Below are positions 11,626 through 22,775 of a DNA stretch of 64,000 nt, in pieces. A program made the position numbers and the translations under genes. Source of the stretch: Nephrocerus scutellatus (lineage: Eukaryota > Arthropoda > Insecta > Diptera > Pipunculidae); the NCBI GenBank assembly GCA_947095585.1, contig OX352762.1, positions 121,860,930 through 121,924,929 of the forward strand. Direction: 5' to 3'. The notes under the pieces were generated by a model that ran no database searches, was not told the DNA's origin, and worked only from the letters and a program-made list of their open reading frames with translations. Positions within the stretch are counted from its first letter, which is position 1, and each line of letters starts with the position of its first letter.

Positions 11626-13044
11626 CTGTCAAATTTGAAGTTAATTGCGTTTATTTGTTGTTGTTTTTATGAGTAGATAAAGGCACTTACTAAACAATTG
11701 TTGTTCCTAGAACATGTAGACCATATAATTCTGCATTATTCAACCTATTAACCAAATTTGTAATGCCTTCCATATCAGAGATATTCCCATTTCCTTAGCA
11801 TCTTAAAATTATTTATGGATTTCTAGGTTTGCCCCATTTAGGAGTATCTTTCAGAAAATACTCTCCTTAGTTAGCCCTACTATCCTGCAAAATTTCAAAA
11901 TTTCATTGCTTACTACTTTTGCACAATATTCGTGAACAAATAAGCTTAAAAAAGACTGAATGCTTTGTAGAACTATTCCGCCACAGAAAACTGCAAAGCT
12001 GTTGCTCGCTTTTTGATTACATGACCAACTTGACATGTAATGTAATATTACGTGCGGTTAACATAACACAGAATCCTTACAACACAAAAAATACTTCTGA
12101 ACACTTTGCTACGCAAAACCTATCGAGATTGTTATGTCAAAGGCGAACGGAAAATTGCGAACGTCTAATTTATGCAACGCAATAACAACCGGCAAATTAT
12201 TCGTCCATTTATTTCCCTTGTGTTGCGGAGCCCTCTTCATCCCTTAACCAAATTTAATTACACTGGCCGACGCAAGAAATGCCCACATTAGTTCATCACT
12301 GGTATAACACCACTGAGTGTAATTTTCCGCTCGAATCTGGTTGGACGACCACGCGGTGCTATACAACGGTTTTGTCATAAATTATTATCGTCAGCCGGCT
12401 AAGCTACCTAGCGTTTAGTCGTTGATTTGGAGTCGCGACACCGTGTCTGCTTTCAAATTATTAACCGGTTCCATAATCATCAGGCAAATATCTAATTAAT
12501 ATAATTTCGTGATAAAATGAATTTCTTGTTTTTGTTTTGTTGAATTCGTTTCGTTTGTCATTCATTAACTTTGGCGGTGGTAATGTGGTACGTGTAGGCG
12601 GGCAGGTGGTTGGTCTTTTGCCGCTGACTGTTGTTGTTGCTCTTTTTGTGCGGCTCAATTGTGTCCTGCTTGGAACCGGTTTGTGTTTACGAGTACATGA
12701 CATTGGCACAATTGCGAATGTCATATTTTAAATTTAAATCATTTTGAGATCTTGTAGCATTTAACAATAATTGGAAACTTATGCGTCTTAATTACCAAAA
12801 GAAAATTTGATGAACAAAACTTACGAAGTCAGTGCTAAGTTGTAAACGCTTTCTCTAGAATCTTTCTCTTTCCTATTGGATGGATTAGATTGTTGCTTAA
12901 AGCCATCAAACCATACTTTAGTATGTAATTAGTTTATTAGTTATGAGAGCAATGCTCATTAGCTTTCTGTTTTCTGTTTGAGTTTGGGGATCAGTCAGTT
13001 TCAGAAAATACGTCATATATTTGATCTTAACACTGAACCGTGTA
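11626..13044. other. gene-free stretch
   Basis: No family-like frame and no clear repeat. A T/G-rich stretch at 12580-12690 gives a 64-codon open frame that looks like chance. Confidence 0.45.
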
Positions 13045-13374
13045 GGACTATCTAGGGTCAACTGTAGCAGCCGATAACAGCATAGTACCAGAAGTACGCG
13101 CAGGGTTGCTTAAACCCAACAAAGCTTACTGTAGTCTGTCAAGACTCTTCAAATCTAGGAACTTAACCATAATATCCAAGCTGCTCGTATATAAGACAAT
13201 GGTCATACATATGGATTCGAGACTGGGTGCTTAGCAAAAAGCATTCTGACCTCTTAGCCGCGTGCGAAAGGAAAGTCTTGTTTGCCCCGTATATGAGGAA
13301 GGACCATTCCGGAGAGTATAATAATGAGATCTACGAGCGTTACCGCGATGTCGACATCGTGAAGAGAATTAATT
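13045..13374 (+). pseudogene. Family 2 LINE fragment (post-RT region)
   Basis: The plus strand matches 60310-60620: a GTAGCAGCCGATAAC segment, GTCTGTCAAGACTCTTCAAATC, and GAGGAAGGACCATTCCGGAGA followed by GATCTACGAGCGTTACCGCG. It has several indels relative to that copy. Its right edge runs straight into the minisatellite at 13375. Confidence 0.78.
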
Positions 13375-13795
13375 AAGACCCCCCCAAAACACTCTCAAGA
13401 ACCCACTTTAGACCACCTAAATACCCCCTCAAGACTCCAATAACGAAACTCTCAAAATGCCCTTATGACCACCCCAAGACCCCTAAAAACGGTCTTAGGA
13501 TCCCCCCAAGACTTCACTCACGACCCTCCCAATATCCCCTCAGGACCACTCAGGACCCTCAGGACCCCACTAAACATCCTCACAAAACCCCCTCGGGACT
13601 ACCTAAAGACACACTCAAGATCACTTCAAGACCCCGTTAAGACCACATTACTACAACTATCAATACTTTCTCAAGACCCTCACAAACCCCCCTAAATATT
13701 ACCTTAAGACCCCCCAAAACACTCTCAAGACTACCTAAAGACCCCCTCAAGGATCCACTCACGACCTTCACAAAATCCCCTCAAGACCACCATTT
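13375..13795 (+). repeat. AAGACCCCCTCA minisatellite, about 420 bp
   Basis: More than 25 degenerate units of 10-25 bp on an (A)AGACC(C)n(C)TCA theme, for example CTCAAGACCACC and CTTAAGACCCCC. A 76-codon open frame at 13465-13695 is a by-product of the repeat. The left flank is a Family 2 LINE fragment. Confidence 0.88.
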
Positions 13796-13977
13796 TGGTT
13801 TGCTCGAAATTCGTTTCACCCGCTCGAATGGATGAATGCATGTTGTGCAGAGCAGAGTTCTTATGCTGATGGCATTATCGTCTTCCTAAGATATCCATCT
13901 GTTTGCGTCACATAAACCTTGTATGTCTTTTCTGTATTTTAAGTTGCTTTAAATCAATATTTACCATTTACCATGTG

Positions 13978-15190
13978 TGTCTTAGGGCCTCTACTACGCA
14001 TACTCGCCATCGCGTGCGGTTCCTGGCAATGAGCTTCAGCTCTCTCCAACTCTTCCCCAATTGCCGTAACTCATCTTCAACTGTTCTGCTCTATGTATTT
14101 CTCGAACGACCCGTTCTTCTACCATCCTGAGATAACGGACTCCATTGCATTGTGTAGTTTGTTATGGAACTGTCCCATTTTCGGAGTGTATGACCAATCC
14201 ACTACCACTGTTGTGTCTATTGGTTCCTGATCCGTTCCCTGGTAAAGATGTTCGTTAGAGATACGGTTAGGCCAGCAAACCCTTAAGATGTTCTATGGGC
14301 ACCTATTTACGAACGTTTGTAATAATTTTGTGACAGTAACGGTCACCTTCCAAGTGTTGCACCCATACAACAGCACAGATTCAACATTTGAACGGAACTG
14401 TCACAGCTCGGTGTTTAAGCTGATCGCATTGCTTCGCCATATTATGGACATCATTCCAAACACTGATTTGGCTTTGCCGATTCGGTTGACAATGTCCTGT
14501 TCAGTTCCTTCCACCTTCGGTCGAAACAATACTCCCAAGATATTGGAAACTCTCTACTCTCTCTAGGTTGTCCACCATTGTTAACTTGAGTTACTGAGTT
14601 AGTGCCGAGGTTGATGATTTTGGTTTTGGTCGTATTAATCTTCAAACCCACAACATTTGCCTCCCTTTCCACAATTGTTGTCATTTGGTGCAGCTCCATC
14701 ATCCTGTGTGAGAGTAAACAAACGTCATCAGCGTAGTCCAGATGTTTGAGTTGAGATGTAAGAGTCCAACGAATACCTCCGTTTGCAGTAGATAAAGCTG
14801 CGCGAAGCACATCGCTTATCACCAACAAAAAAAGTATCGGCGATAGAATGCAACCTTGTCGTACCCCACTTAGGATCTCGAATTCCTCTGTGCAGCACAT
14901 GACATTTAGAGCCATTATAGGTTGCTTTAATAACAGCTATTAGTTTATCGGGTATACCTCTCCTGCGCAAGGCGAGCCAGATAAACTGTCTGTTGACACT
15001 GTCCAACGACTTTTCAAAATCGATCAACAGCAGGTGTTGTGGTGACCGGAATTCAACGCACTGTTCAATAATTATCCGCAGCAGGGTGTTGATGTAGTCG
15101 ACACAGGAAGATCCAGTGCGGAAACCTGCTTGTTCGGCATTGAGTGTATCTTCCAGATGTTCTTTGATTTCTTGATATTTCTGCAAAGCA
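13978..15190 (-). pseudogene. Family 1 LINE, RT to C-terminus
   Basis: From right to left on the minus strand: IKEHLEDTLNAEQAGFRTG, SSCVDYINTLLRIIIEQ, LLIDFEKSLDSVNRQFIW, then SGVRQGCILSPILFLLVIS and HLDYADDVCLLSHR, with the catalytic YADD intact. GLKINTTKTKIINLGT and the C-terminal region near 13978-14130 follow. Frames shift at about 14730-14915 and again near 14450. It starts at 15190 inside the RT domain, so it is 5'-truncated with no endonuclease. Confidence 0.87.
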
Positions 15191-16155
15191 AAATAAATAA
15201 AAATAAAACCTCACTCCTAATTGTCCACTCAGGCGTATACATCGTATACATCGGTGCTATTGTGGTATATCTGCATTTGTACCATACAATGGCGCTATTA
15301 ACGGAAGACATCAGTGCACTTTTCAACTACGTCATCAATGTGTACATAGTCTACCCACTCGTACATACCCGTACAATACGACCTTACATCAAGCAAATAA
15401 CATTTAAACGTCGGATCACATTACACAAGACGTTCCCTTGCAATTCCCATCCCCCATGGAGTGTACCTGCTAAAAGATTTCCCATTTCTTTGATTCGACT
15501 TGAGCTGACTCTTTCTCGCTCGCTCGCTGACTTACAACTCTTTGCTTTGCCTATTTGCGCGGTTCGTTTAAATATTTTTGTTATTCGCGATCGCGGTAGA
15601 ATATTTACAGAAAAAATTCATATAACTGTGATAATAATTTCCTACGCTAATCACGAGGATAACAATAATTGTTGTATTTGTGGCCAATGGCACTTGTGGC
15701 AAGTGGATTCATCCGCACGTTTTCGGATGAGACTACCGGAATCTGGTTCAGAGCGAATTTTACCAAATGAAGATATCCACAAAATAAAATGATGTGCAAA
15801 GTGGTAAGGTAAAGCTGTTGTCAGATAACGCAGTAAATAGATGCAGTGTAACTGTGGGCTTTGTTGTTTTGCTGAGGTTTAATGCCAACAGACATAACAA
15901 TTTAGAATCTCTTGTTTACTGCAAGCTTTTAGAGTTCAATTGTTTTGTTGCGGATCAGAAGTCTTATCGTTTTTACTGTCTTCGGAGATAAGGATACAAA
16001 TGCCCCGGTTAAAAGTTGATTAGACTCTAACAAGCAGCAACTGCATGGTATTTGAATTGTAACTTAATATACAATATATTTTGAGCAAACCAAGGAAACG
16101 TTTTGGCTGAAATCATAAATAAAAAAAATAATGGATTTCTCGCATTATGTCTGAA
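15191..16155. other. gene-free stretch with a GAGA-type tract
   Basis: A frame open from about 15130 to 15792 is the longest anonymous one, but its first part is antisense to the LINE and the rest has no recognisable domain. A CTCTTTCTCGCTCGCTCGCTGA tract at 15509-15530 resembles GAGA-factor sites. A CGCGATCGCG palindrome lies at 15587-15596. A regulatory role is only a guess. Confidence 0.35.
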
Positions 16156-16159
16156 GATG

Positions 16160-16525
16160 ATGAGTTCCGCACGTCATCCACTACTACTGCTTCGTGTCAA
16201 TTCCAACAATTATTCACAACGACATTCCAGCTAAGGACAAAACCAATCCACTTGCTGCATATTTTGCAGCTAGCTCAACACTTCCAAATTGTGCGTTGAT
16301 TCCATGTGTACTTCCAAGTATAGAACATGAAGTATGGAATCTATGAAACAAATTTACATTCGAACGCCAGAATTTTAAGCGACCTCAGCATCACAGATCA
16401 GCTGGGCCAGATAGTATTCTCCCATTAGTTCTGAAGGGGTGTTCTTCATCGCTGGCATTACGATTGCGTAACCTGTTCTACTTATCATTACCTTCTGAAC
16501 TCTTTCCGAGTAGTTGGAAAACAGA
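16160..16525 (+). pseudogene. CR1/L2-like LINE, EN-RT linker fragment
   Basis: The plus strand reads KTNPLAAYFAASSTLPNCALI, then SAGPDSILPLVLKGCSSSLAL and LFPSSWKTE, with stops between. This is the linker and first RT block (GPDGI-PxxLK-C, WKxA) of the same family as the minus-strand copies at 16527-17640 and 43450-44700. It ends abruptly where the other copy's 3' end begins. Confidence 0.78.
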
Positions 16526-16526
16526 A

Positions 16527-17640
16527 TTTTTTTTATAATTCGCGCACGCTTAAAGGGGTGCTCCCTTATAATGCTCGGCTATCTGCTTGGCACAGCGTGG
16601 GCATTAAGGAAAAGGATGAGAAAAGAGGAGATATCTATGAGCTTGTGTTTTGAATGCCTGTGGATCATAGTGATGTGGAAAGACAGAGCTTGGCAGAGCA
16701 TTCCACATACGTGTTGTACGGCTGAAGAACGAATCCCTGAATTTAACTGTACGTCCGAAGATGGGTTTGAGGGTAAACCGATGAGCATTTAGAGTGCCAA
16801 CAGTATTGCGGTTAAATACAAGGAGAGGTGGCATGCAACTGGCTATTTCTCTTGAGCACCGCTGGTGGAAGAAGCGATAAAACAGTGACAAGCAGGAGAC
16901 GTTCCTGCGGTGTTCAAGCGAATCTATTGATTTCTCTATGTTTTCGTCACCGATAAGTTTTATGGCACGGTTTTGTATTCTATTTAGATGATGCATGGTA
17001 GTTTTAGGCGCACCCGACCAGATATGACAATTGTACTCAAGTTTAGGGCGAATAAAAGCCTTGTATATAGTTGCCAGAACAGAGGGAGTGAAATATTTCT
17101 TGCACCGGGTTAGAAAACCTAAACATTTCGTCAGCGAAAGAGTGAATTCGATTAGAAATCAGAGATCATTAAGAAAAAAAATGAGAAAGACTATCGGGGA
17201 CAAAACAGAGCCCTGGGGAACGCCAGCATTTAAGTGATGTACTTTAGACTTGAAACCGTCCAACACAACTTGAGTTGAGCGGTCCAGAAGATAGCTTCTA
17301 ATCCAATGAAGAAGTTTATCAGCGACTCCATAAGCACGCATTTTGGACAAAAGAGCTGGATGCTCGAGCTTGGTTTTCACCAAATTGATGCAAGACCGGT
17401 TCCACTGTTCGGTAAGATATACCATTAAATCACTAGTAGAACGTTGCCCACGAAATCCGTACTGCCGCTCACTAATGATTTCGTTGGTTTCAAGATATTT
17501 CGTGAGCTGAAAATTGATCAGCGTTTCCATGACCTTAGAAAGAATGGATGCACTTACATCCATGGTCGGTACGAAGAAGGAGACGACGGCTCGCCTTTTT
17601 TGGGTATGGGCTGGCATTAGAGGGGAAATATGAGTTTCAT
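16527..17640 (-). pseudogene. CR1/L2-like LINE, RT and C-terminal domain
   Basis: Minus-strand frames give SERQYGFRGQRSTSDLMVYL, LLHWIRSYLLDRSTQVVLDG and AGVPQGSVLSPIVFLIFFL (17159-17617). After a gap where the catalytic box should lie come LNRIQNRAIKLIGDENI, RRNVSCLSLFYRFFHQRCS and FFSRTTRMWNALPSSVFP (16604-16996), the usual C-terminal region of this type. The FDxVWH block is missing: CINLVKTKLEHPALL lacks the first catalytic Asp region. The 3' end is near 16527 with TTTTTTTAT. The precise clade is uncertain. Confidence 0.82.
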
Positions 17641-17684
17641 TCTAATGCTGTTAGTCAAAAACGCGTACATTTTGTGGCGTGACT

Positions 17685-17870
17685 TGAGGTGTTTTTAAGG
17701 GTTTTTGGAGGGGTTTTCAGGGGTTGTGAGGGGTTGTGAGGGGGTCTGGAGAGGATATTGATGTGGTTTTAGGAGGGGCTTAAATGGGATCTCGAGGGGT
17801 TTCTTGAGGGGTGATCTTGATAGGGTTTTGAGAGGCTCTTGAGTTGGGTATGAAGAAAGTCTTGAACTGT
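17685..17870 (-). repeat. GGGGTTTTGAGGGGTCTTGA minisatellite (inverted AAGACCCC family)
   Basis: Degenerate units such as GGGGTTTTCAGG, GGGGTTGTGAGG and GATCTTGATAGGG. Reverse-complemented, they give the CTCAAGACCCC units of 13375-13795. It again sits between transposon relics. Confidence 0.8.
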
Positions 17871-17884
17871 TGTTCCTGAGCTCC

Positions 17885-18420
17885 TCTAACGTTGTTGGCT
17901 TAAATCAACGACTTAACGTAACCACATAAAAAGAAAGTCAACGGAGTTAAACCACATAACCAAACTGGCCGTTCGACCGGACCGTTTCTCGAGATTACAA
18001 GATTATCAGACTTTCCCTTCAATAAATCAATTTTTTGACAGTCTGGCATGTGGCACCATATTGTTGGAATATTTACTGATGCTTAGTCCATCCAATTCTG
18101 GCCAAAAATGGCCTTCCAACATGTCACGATAGCAAACTCTATTGACCGTAACGTGGCGATCAGTTTCATCGACGAAAAATACGGTCCAACCACACCTTCG
18201 GCATGAAATCCACATCCACGGTCAATTTTCGTGGATGCAATTAAGTCTCTTGAAGCACATGTCGGATAGTTGCTGTCCAATAACGCATATTGTGTTTATT
18301 GGGAAAGCCATTAAGCCAAAAATAACCTTGATCGTTGAAGAGGATTTTTCGATTAAATAATACAAACTAGAGGTCCGTCCTTTTATTCGTGTAACGGGCG
18401 GTTTTGACTTGTGGCTTTAA
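17885..18420 (-). pseudogene. degenerate DD41D mariner transposase fragment
   Basis: In two overlapping minus-strand frames: GCGFHAEGVVGPYF, DRHVTVNRVCYRDMLEGHFW and SISKYSNNMVPHARLSKN. These correspond to the stretch between the first and second catalytic Asp of a DD41D-type transposase; the QQDGA box has decayed to the SNNMVPHAR region. Downstream, ISRNGPVERP and an FFLCGYVKSL-like segment follow at 17900-17990. It is a different and much older copy than 6949-8257. Confidence 0.75.
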
Positions 18421-19274
18421 TCTGCTCTATAACTTCTTTAACAATCAAAAACAGACAGTAATTTGTTGACAATTTTCTCGCTAATTTATTGCGATTGCAG
18501 GTGAAATACAATTGGCTACTTTTGCGCGTGCCAACCATAATATAACCTTGGGATACATGTAGACTTTAAGTCAAAAATAAAACCAGTTAGACTTGTTTTT
18601 CTGAGCAATAAACCCCACGCGAATTTTAGCTGAAATTATTTTAGCAGCGAGCGCTTCCTCTTCTGATATACCAGAAGGTCTCTTTGTCAGAGTGAATGAA
18701 TGAATGGTCGGTGTGATTTGCTTTTTTGTTGTGAGCATCAAAAGACCTTCGGATCTTCGGATTTGTCGCTAATTCAATTTTTAATGTACACTTAGGTTAT
18801 TCAGCTATTAGCGAACTGCTAACCGAGACAAACCGAGACCGAGCTTTCCTTGTCTTAAACTTAAACAGTTTGTTATTCAATACGAATAGTTTTTTATTCA
18901 ATTATGGGCGATTTAAATTGTAGAAAATAATGATAAAAATAAATTGGTTAATTTTCTATTAATACATACTTTAATTATTACAAATTTTCTATATTTACTG
19001 GGTCAATAAGATGGTTTCTACTTTAAAATATAATTGTATATTACCTTTATCGTTAGAAGTGTTATCAATACAAGACGCTAGTCTTTCCCCCCTTTCGCTT
19101 TCGCATTTCCTTTATGTTTATCTTTTTCAATAATGGTTGACGTATTTATAACCTAATCACTCGACAGTGTCCGGCGTAATACACTTCAGATCTTCGAGTA
19201 CGATAAGTAGATTAGAGGTACTGCGTTGTACAATAATAAGGGAACTAACTACTTCTATTTAATTAATACAGTCT
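18421..19274. other. gene-free stretch
   Basis: Nothing recognisable; A+T-rich, with no long frame and no clear repeat. Confidence 0.45.
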
Positions 19275-20535
19275 ACTCTAGTATCTATGATCTATTTATC
19301 ATTCTCACTCTATTTATCGTGCTCGCTTTAATTATCGTTCTCCGTTCTTACTCTATTGTGCGAAATTTATCATTCTCACTCAATTTATTGTTCTCACTCT
19401 ATTAACCGTTCTCACTCTATTTATCTTTCTCAATCTCTTTATCGTTCTCACTCTATTAACCGTTCTCACTCTATTTATCGTTCTCAAACTATCTTTCTCA
19501 CTTTATTTATTGTTCTCACTATATTAATCTTTCTCACTCTATTTATCGTTTTTACTCTTTCGTTCTCACTCTATTCATCGTTCTCACTTTAATTATCGTT
19601 CTCCGTTCTCACTCTATTGTGCGCAATTTATCATTCTTACTCAATTTATTGTTCTCACTCTATAAACCGTTCTCACTCTATTTATCTTTCTCAATCTCTT
19701 TATCGTTCTCACTCTATCGTTCTCAAACTATCTTTCTCACTTTATTTATTGTTCTCACTCTATTTATCTTTCTCACTCTATTTATCGTTTTGACTCTTTC
19801 GTTCTCACTCTATTAACCGTTCTCACTCTATTGTGCGTAATTTATCATTCTCACTCAATTTATTGTTCTCACTCTATTAACCGTCCTCACTCTATTTATC
19901 TTTCTCACTCTGTTTATCGTTCTCACTCTATTAACCGTCCTCAATCTATTAACCGTCCTCACTCTAGTAACCGTCCTCACTCTATTAACCGTTCTCACTC
20001 TATTAACCGTTCTCACTCTATTTTTCTTTCTCACTCTGTTTATCGTTCTCACTCTATTTGCCTTTCTTATTCTATCCTTCTCACTCTATCGTTCTCACTC
20101 TATTTTTTTTTCTGCCTCTATTAATCGTCCTCACTTTATTTATTTTTCTTGGTTTTTCGTTCTTACTCTATTTATTGTTCTCAATCTATCATTCTCACTT
20201 CATTTTTGTTCTCACTGCGTTTTTCGTTCTCACTCTATCGTTTTCACTATATCGTTCTAACTCTATCGTTTTTACTCTATCGTTCTCACTCTATCGTTCT
20301 CACTCTATCATTTTCACTCTATCGTTCTCACTCTATCGTTTTCACTCTATCTTTTTCACTCTATCACTTTCACTCTATCGTTCTCACTCTATCGTTCTAA
20401 CTCTATTAATCGTTCTCACTCTATTAATCGTTCTCTCTCGTTCGTTCTCACTCTATCGTTCTAACTCTATTAATCGTTCTCACTCTGTTAATCGTTCTCA
20501 CTCTATGTTATTTACTCTTTTATCGTTGTCTTTCT
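19275..20535 (+). repeat. large TTCTCACTCTAT minisatellite, about 1.26 kb
   Basis: Dozens of units of 12 bp (ATCGTTCTCACT) or 17-18 bp (ATTTATCGTTCTCACTCT, ATTAACCGTTCTCACTCT). In the right third (about 20220-20460) the short unit dominates. Higher-order blocks are visible: a segment ending in CTCTATTGTGCG(C/T/A)AATTTATCATTC recurs at about 19355, 19615 and 19827. The unit creates open frames up to 170 codons with Ser/His/Ile/Arg repeats; I treat these as artefacts. Confidence 0.95.
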
Positions 20536-22502
20536 TCCAATTCCTCTCTAACCCTCTGACAAAACTATAATTGTACCTTCCCATGAAACTTAACTATGCT
20601 AATTGGCCATGTTAGTGCCTCAATTACTCACGCAAGTGATTCTTAGTCATCAATATAAAAATTCAGTTACTCACAAACATTTAACAGAGATATAAACCAT
20701 AATGGCAGCAACTCTTTTAGTGATTCTCAAACCTTTCCTTAATTGATTTTCAATCGTCAATTGAATTGAAAAAAATTGGGAAATACTTTTGTTTGTAAGA
20801 CAATTGAAATTAAATAAAATAATACAAACTAGGAGCCCGTTTATTCGTAAAACGTATCGTATGCATTCGTCTATTGATAATACACAAATCCAACGAGAAG
20901 CAGAATCAGAATGAGAACGAAGCTAACTTCAAGTTTGCAAAAAGCAGTCGATTGATATATGTGTTCTATTTCTCACCGGTAAGAGCGCTGGGATGGAAAA
21001 AGGTTTGGACGCTCGGGTTCAAAAAATACTTGATTAAGACGGGAGAAGTCGAACAATTGGTCAAGGAGCCGAATCGTTTCTGTTTAAAAAAAAATCGGGT
21101 ACTCGTATGGCAAATACTCCAGTGATTCTTTTTCATTGGGTGTCGCTCTCATTCGTATGACTCTCTTATCCTAAGACCAGTTTTTTCCATCAGCAAGCCG
21201 TTGATTTTGGAAACGAGCGCATGTTAATGAATATGACTGACAATGATTCTATTATTTTCAAATTAAAATTGAAATTGAAATTGAAATTGAATTGAGTCAG
21301 TCTTTGAGTAAATTTATGTTTTACTTAAAAACTTAAATTTTTGTAAAAGACTTTAACATAGAATTAAAATCAGTACGCCGCTTAAGAAAATTAAACTCCT
21401 AATCGTTCGTTATGAAAGTCGAACGCCTTGGTCTTGAATAGAAAAGAAGATGCACAAAGCTCTGACCGCAGACGGACAGTTTTGTTTTTGTTTTAGCAGT
21501 ATAAGGCTTTACTTGCATGAAGACGTAGCTAAATATACTAATACTGTACTGTAGGCAAAGGGATTACCAAAATGTTTCGCTTTATTGTTATTTGTCAATT
21601 GTTTAACCATATAGTAAAGATCAACCACGCGAACCTGAATGTTTTTTTCCCCGCAGCATTTTGTTCTCAACCGAAATTTATGATTCTTAGCAAATATATA
21701 ATTACTCATAACCCCATAGCTCAAGAGTGACTGATAGTATCCGAGCGACTGATATATGAACTCCCAAAGGCGAGCGTATTCATTTGCCACAATTCGGGGT
21801 CTCCGCGGGGACTGGCAAAATACAACTGAATTGGTCTTTAGGTTTTTGGCGATAATAAATTTAATTGTTGTTTTTGTTATTGTGGTTGCTTTTTTTTAAA
21901 CAATTAATCAAAAAATTAATTATTATTAATAGCATATGCATTTTAATGACACATCTGAAGGCCCACAAAAATTATAATTGTTATTAATTTTCAATATTTT
22001 TTTTGGCAAACCTTTTGTAACCCACTCGACGTACGATAATTGATGCTGACGCAAATATTTTGTTGTTTATATTGTTTTGAGCTAACAAGAAAGGCATTAG
22101 TCCCCCAATGATGTATGACTTCCTGTGGGACGGTGAGCATTCTATCACCGAACATGTGACTTAATTACTACTAAACTATTCAGCCCATCTAGCAAATAAG
22201 GACATATAGTATTAAAATAAGAAATCTTTTATGAAAAATTTGTTTTATTTGTTTTAAATCACCTGTTATACACGGGTATATACACGGGTATAAGTTCTAA
22301 ACAATATTCTGAATAATATTATAATGCCACGACGCCCACCATATGAATACATTAATGGCTCGTTAATTCCGAGATAATCAGGTTAGCAAATAAGGAGAAC
22401 ATAAAATTCTGTATCCCGACCAATTATATCAAATTATCAAAAATCCGGAATATTGATCCTTTGCTCCCGCTTTTTGTTAATGTCCTTACATTAACCTTTA
22501 AT
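20536..22502. other. gene-free stretch
   Basis: No recognisable gene. A short GAAATT hexamer run lies at about 21266-21295. The frame at 20874-21125 has no family features. Confidence 0.45.
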
Positions 22503-22775
22503 TAAAAAGCACGACCTAGAGATCTGAAATATTGTGAGTGTCTAAGTCCAAAATAGCATTTTTTTCTATTCCGAGTATGACGCGTGTCACGTGTCACGTG
22601 TGGCGGGTGTGTGAAGGGTTGAATTTTTTTTTGACTTATTTGAGGTCCTTTTTAATCGACTTCCACACGACCTAGAGAGCTGAAATGTTGTGAGCGGCTC
22701 AATGTCAGGGGTCCATTTTTATATCGCGCTTTTGACGCGAGTCACGTGTGGCGCATGTGAAGCGTGAAAAATAGA
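22503..22775. repeat. two tandem units with GACGCGTG/CACGTG clusters
   Basis: Two units about 160 bp apart each start with A(G/C)ACGACCTAGAGA(T/G)CTGAAAT(A/G)TTGTGAG. Each ends in a run of CACGTG and GACGCG(T/A)G(T/A)CAC words. The same words form an array at 29900-30060. Confidence 0.7.

Noticed and set aside
15130..15792. 220-codon plus-strand open frame
   Set aside because: Its beginning is antisense to the Family 1 LINE RT and the remainder has no domain or repeat that suggests a protein.
16160..17640. Twin-primed (5'-inverted) LINE insertion
   Set aside because: The plus-strand piece lies beside the 3' end of the minus-strand copy, not its 5' end, so the layout does not fit 5' inversion; two separate insertions are simpler.
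19356..20570. Open frames of 65-170 codons with His-Ser-Ile-Tyr/Arg repeats
   Set aside because: They are translations of the TTCTCACTCTAT minisatellite in several frames and on both strands; the unit simply lacks stops.
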